From Ophryocystis elektroscirrha (Eukaryota; Apicomplexa; Conoidasida; Neogregarinorida; Ophryocystidae), in the NCBI GenBank assembly GCA_030141585.1, contig JAQIFP010000052.1:1-20668 (forward strand): a DNA stretch of 20,668 nucleotides, written 5' to 3'. The position numbers were made by a program, and so were the translations under genes. Below the pieces are notes generated by a model that saw only the letters and a program-made list of their open reading frames with translations, did no database searches and was not told the origin of the DNA. Positions 19,008 through 20,668 of this stretch are shown piece after piece. Position 1 is the stretch's first letter; each line of letters begins with the position of its first letter.

Positions 19008-20322
19008 ATGTACATAATAATAATTTGCATAATAAATCATTAAAAAATGATTTTCATGCTAAAAGCTCAAAATCATATAGAGAAATATTAGTAGATTTAT
19101 CACAACCTACGAAAGAAATTAAGCTTAAAGTAGATGAAATTCCTTTACAGTTATATAACCCATTTATTAATGAAAATACATACAGAGAAAATACTAAGCA
19201 AGTTATCAAAACATCAGATATAACACCGTCTGATGTTCTTTCTAAGGCCCAAGCAAATGTACTGGCCCCAGTTTCATCTATTCGAAATTTGATTAATGAT
19301 GATTATTCTTGTTTTCAAGTACCCATTAAACACTGCATGAGCAATGAAAAACCTACGATAAAACCGAAGAACTCCAAATTCATTATTGCTAGCCACAAAG
19401 CTGTTACCAAATCTGCAGATAAATGGGGTCACCAATTTTTTGAGACTAAAGTCAAAAATAAAAGCCCAAATAATAGCAAGCAAATATATATTAACCCCAC
19501 TGAAGATTGTAAAATAGTTAATAAAAAATTACAGTCATCTAGCTTAGAGTCTTTAGCAAATAGTCGAAGCCCTAAGCCCATTCAGCCTCCCTTTTCCAAA
19601 TTATCTGCAGGTAATAAACAAATTTCCAAATCAAACTCCCATACCAACAAAATTATTAATACCAAAAAAAATTTGTTTAAATCTAGTAAACGAACGCAAA
19701 GTGCATATAATCAAAATTCCGATGATCCTGGTGATTATTTATGGAATTTACTTCAACAAAAAACTAATATTCTTACTTCAGAGTTTGGAAATTGGATAAA
19801 TCGCACTTTAATCAACAGTGAACAAAAAAATGACAAAAAAAAATCAGCTTTCGTACCAGAACAAGATGAAAAACTTGATTACGCAAAACATGTTTCAAAA
19901 AAACACCTTGCCCTAATACCATACAAACCAAAACCATCTATTGCATCTGATTCTGCCAAAGTGTATCATTTTTTTTACAAATATTTCCGTCGAATGTATT
20001 GGGAGGAACCGTTCCTACTACCCAAACCTAAAAAAGATAAATCTTTGTGGGATAATTTCAAAGCGTTATATTCTACTGAAAATGACAATGACCAGGTTTC
20101 CAGTCGACAAATCCCAGAAAAAAATTTATGTGGTGGGTATTTACAACGAACCAATAATATAAATAGTACAATTTTGTTAATTGATATATTGAACAATTAA
20201 TAGATATTTCACAATGGACTTGGAGGGAAGCTTGGAAAAGTCATTTAGAATTATCCATTTTTTCCATAGAAAATTGCCCATACATAGCCCAAGTAGTGAT
20301 TGATAGCGAAACATTTCGGTAA
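19001..20322 (+). CDS. Unrecognised, mostly disordered protein, two exons
   Basis: I do not recognise this gene. Exon 1 is 19001-20132 and exon 2 is 20204-20322, giving 416 residues. The first 240 are polar and basic (Lys, Asn, Ser), probably disordered. From about 245 the sequence looks folded: DYLWNLLQQKTNILTSEFGN, AKVYHFFYKYFRRMYWEEPF, then exon 2 with QWTWREAWKSHLELSIFSIE and a close at QVVIDSETFR. Tryptophans are concentrated in this C-terminal part. Without splicing, the frame would end in a weak tail at 20200; the 71-nt intron (20133-20203) restores a well-composed end. A neighbouring donor (20137) gives a different open tail ending near 20303, with less typical codon use. Nuclear or cytoskeletal roles are guesses I do not make. 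Confidence 0.65.
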
Positions 20323-20540
20323 TTTCATAATTGTAAAACAACGATCATATGCGACTTCAAATTATACTAATAAATTAGTATATATTGAAGTTTTTTATTA
20401 CATTATAATAATTACAAACATAATTATTATTTTCGGCAAATCGCTAACATATACTCATTTAATATCCGCGCACTTATTAATTCTATTTAATAGTTTTATT
20501 ATATGTATATATACTTAAATGTTAATACATCGATATATAT

Positions 20541-20668
20541 ATATATTAGTATATTAGTATATTAGTATATTAGTATATTAGTATATTAGTATATTAGTAT
20601 ATTAGTATATTAGTATATTAGTATATTAGTATATTAGTATATTAGTATATTAGTATATTAGTATATTA
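20541..20668. repeat. 8-bp tandem repeat (GTATATTA)n at right edge
   Basis: About 16 perfect copies of an 8-bp unit (also readable as TTAGTATA) run to the last base. Each unit carries one G, and the copies are almost without variation. The 218 bp between the last gene and this array hold nothing I can name. Confidence 0.95.

Noticed and set aside
1..20668. Ciliate-type or other altered genetic code
   Set aside because: TAA, TAG and TGA all end frames at the places family length predicts, and none is needed as sense inside a recognised gene.

Overview
This is a nuclear window from a very AT-rich eukaryote. The genes are closely packed, split by GT-AG introns, and use the standard code with TAA, TAG and TGA as stops. 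I traced 36 introns. Nineteen are only 30-39 nt long, while seven are 209-529 nt and filled with TA microsatellite. The lineage cannot be fixed from the sequence: a fast-evolving single-celled or parasitic eukaryote fits, and neither a ciliate-type code nor bacterial organisation does. The proteins recognised are all of ordinary eukaryotic kinds.

Layout. (1) 1-103 is a 7-bp tandem repeat. (2) 199-5198 minus holds the first part of the SSU-processome protein UTP20; its remainder lies beyond the left edge. (3) 5609-6434 minus is RRP36, another SSU-processome factor, in tandem upstream of UTP20. (4) 6684-7250 plus is an unrecognised small gene divergent from RRP36. (5) 7435-8911 plus is SAP30BP/HCNGP. 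(6) 8956-10245 minus is a CDC123 (eIF2 assembly) homologue, convergent with SAP30BP across only 44 bp. (7) 10278-10805 minus is an unrecognised gene just upstream of CDC123. (8) 10861-12536 plus is MAK16 (60S biogenesis), divergent from the preceding gene. (9) 13226-14495 plus is a histidine phosphatase. (10) 14636-16246 plus is a protein whose C-terminus looks like the CtIP/Sae2/Ctp1 DNA-end-resection family. (11) 16516-18069 plus is an intronless, probably secreted glycoprotein of unknown family. (12) 18524-18772 plus is an 82-residue helical protein. (13) 19001-20322 plus is an unrecognised, mostly disordered protein with a hidden second exon. (14) 20541-20668 is an 8-bp tandem repeat running off the right edge.

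Four of the recognised genes (UTP20, RRP36, MAK16, CDC123) serve ribosome production or translation initiation. SAP30BP is a splicing cofactor that helps remove short introns in human cells, which is notable beside so many 30-39 nt introns. The observations most worth a second look are the CtIP-like C-terminus with a reduced zinc motif, the CDC123 homologue that has lost its metal-binding Asp and Asn, the overlapping inverted repeats and back-to-back uORF around the CtIP-like start codon, and the bimodal intron lengths.

No mobile element, CRISPR array, tRNA or rRNA gene was seen. Exon boundaries were deduced by reading frame, splice dinucleotides and remembered family similarity, with no transcript data or database search.
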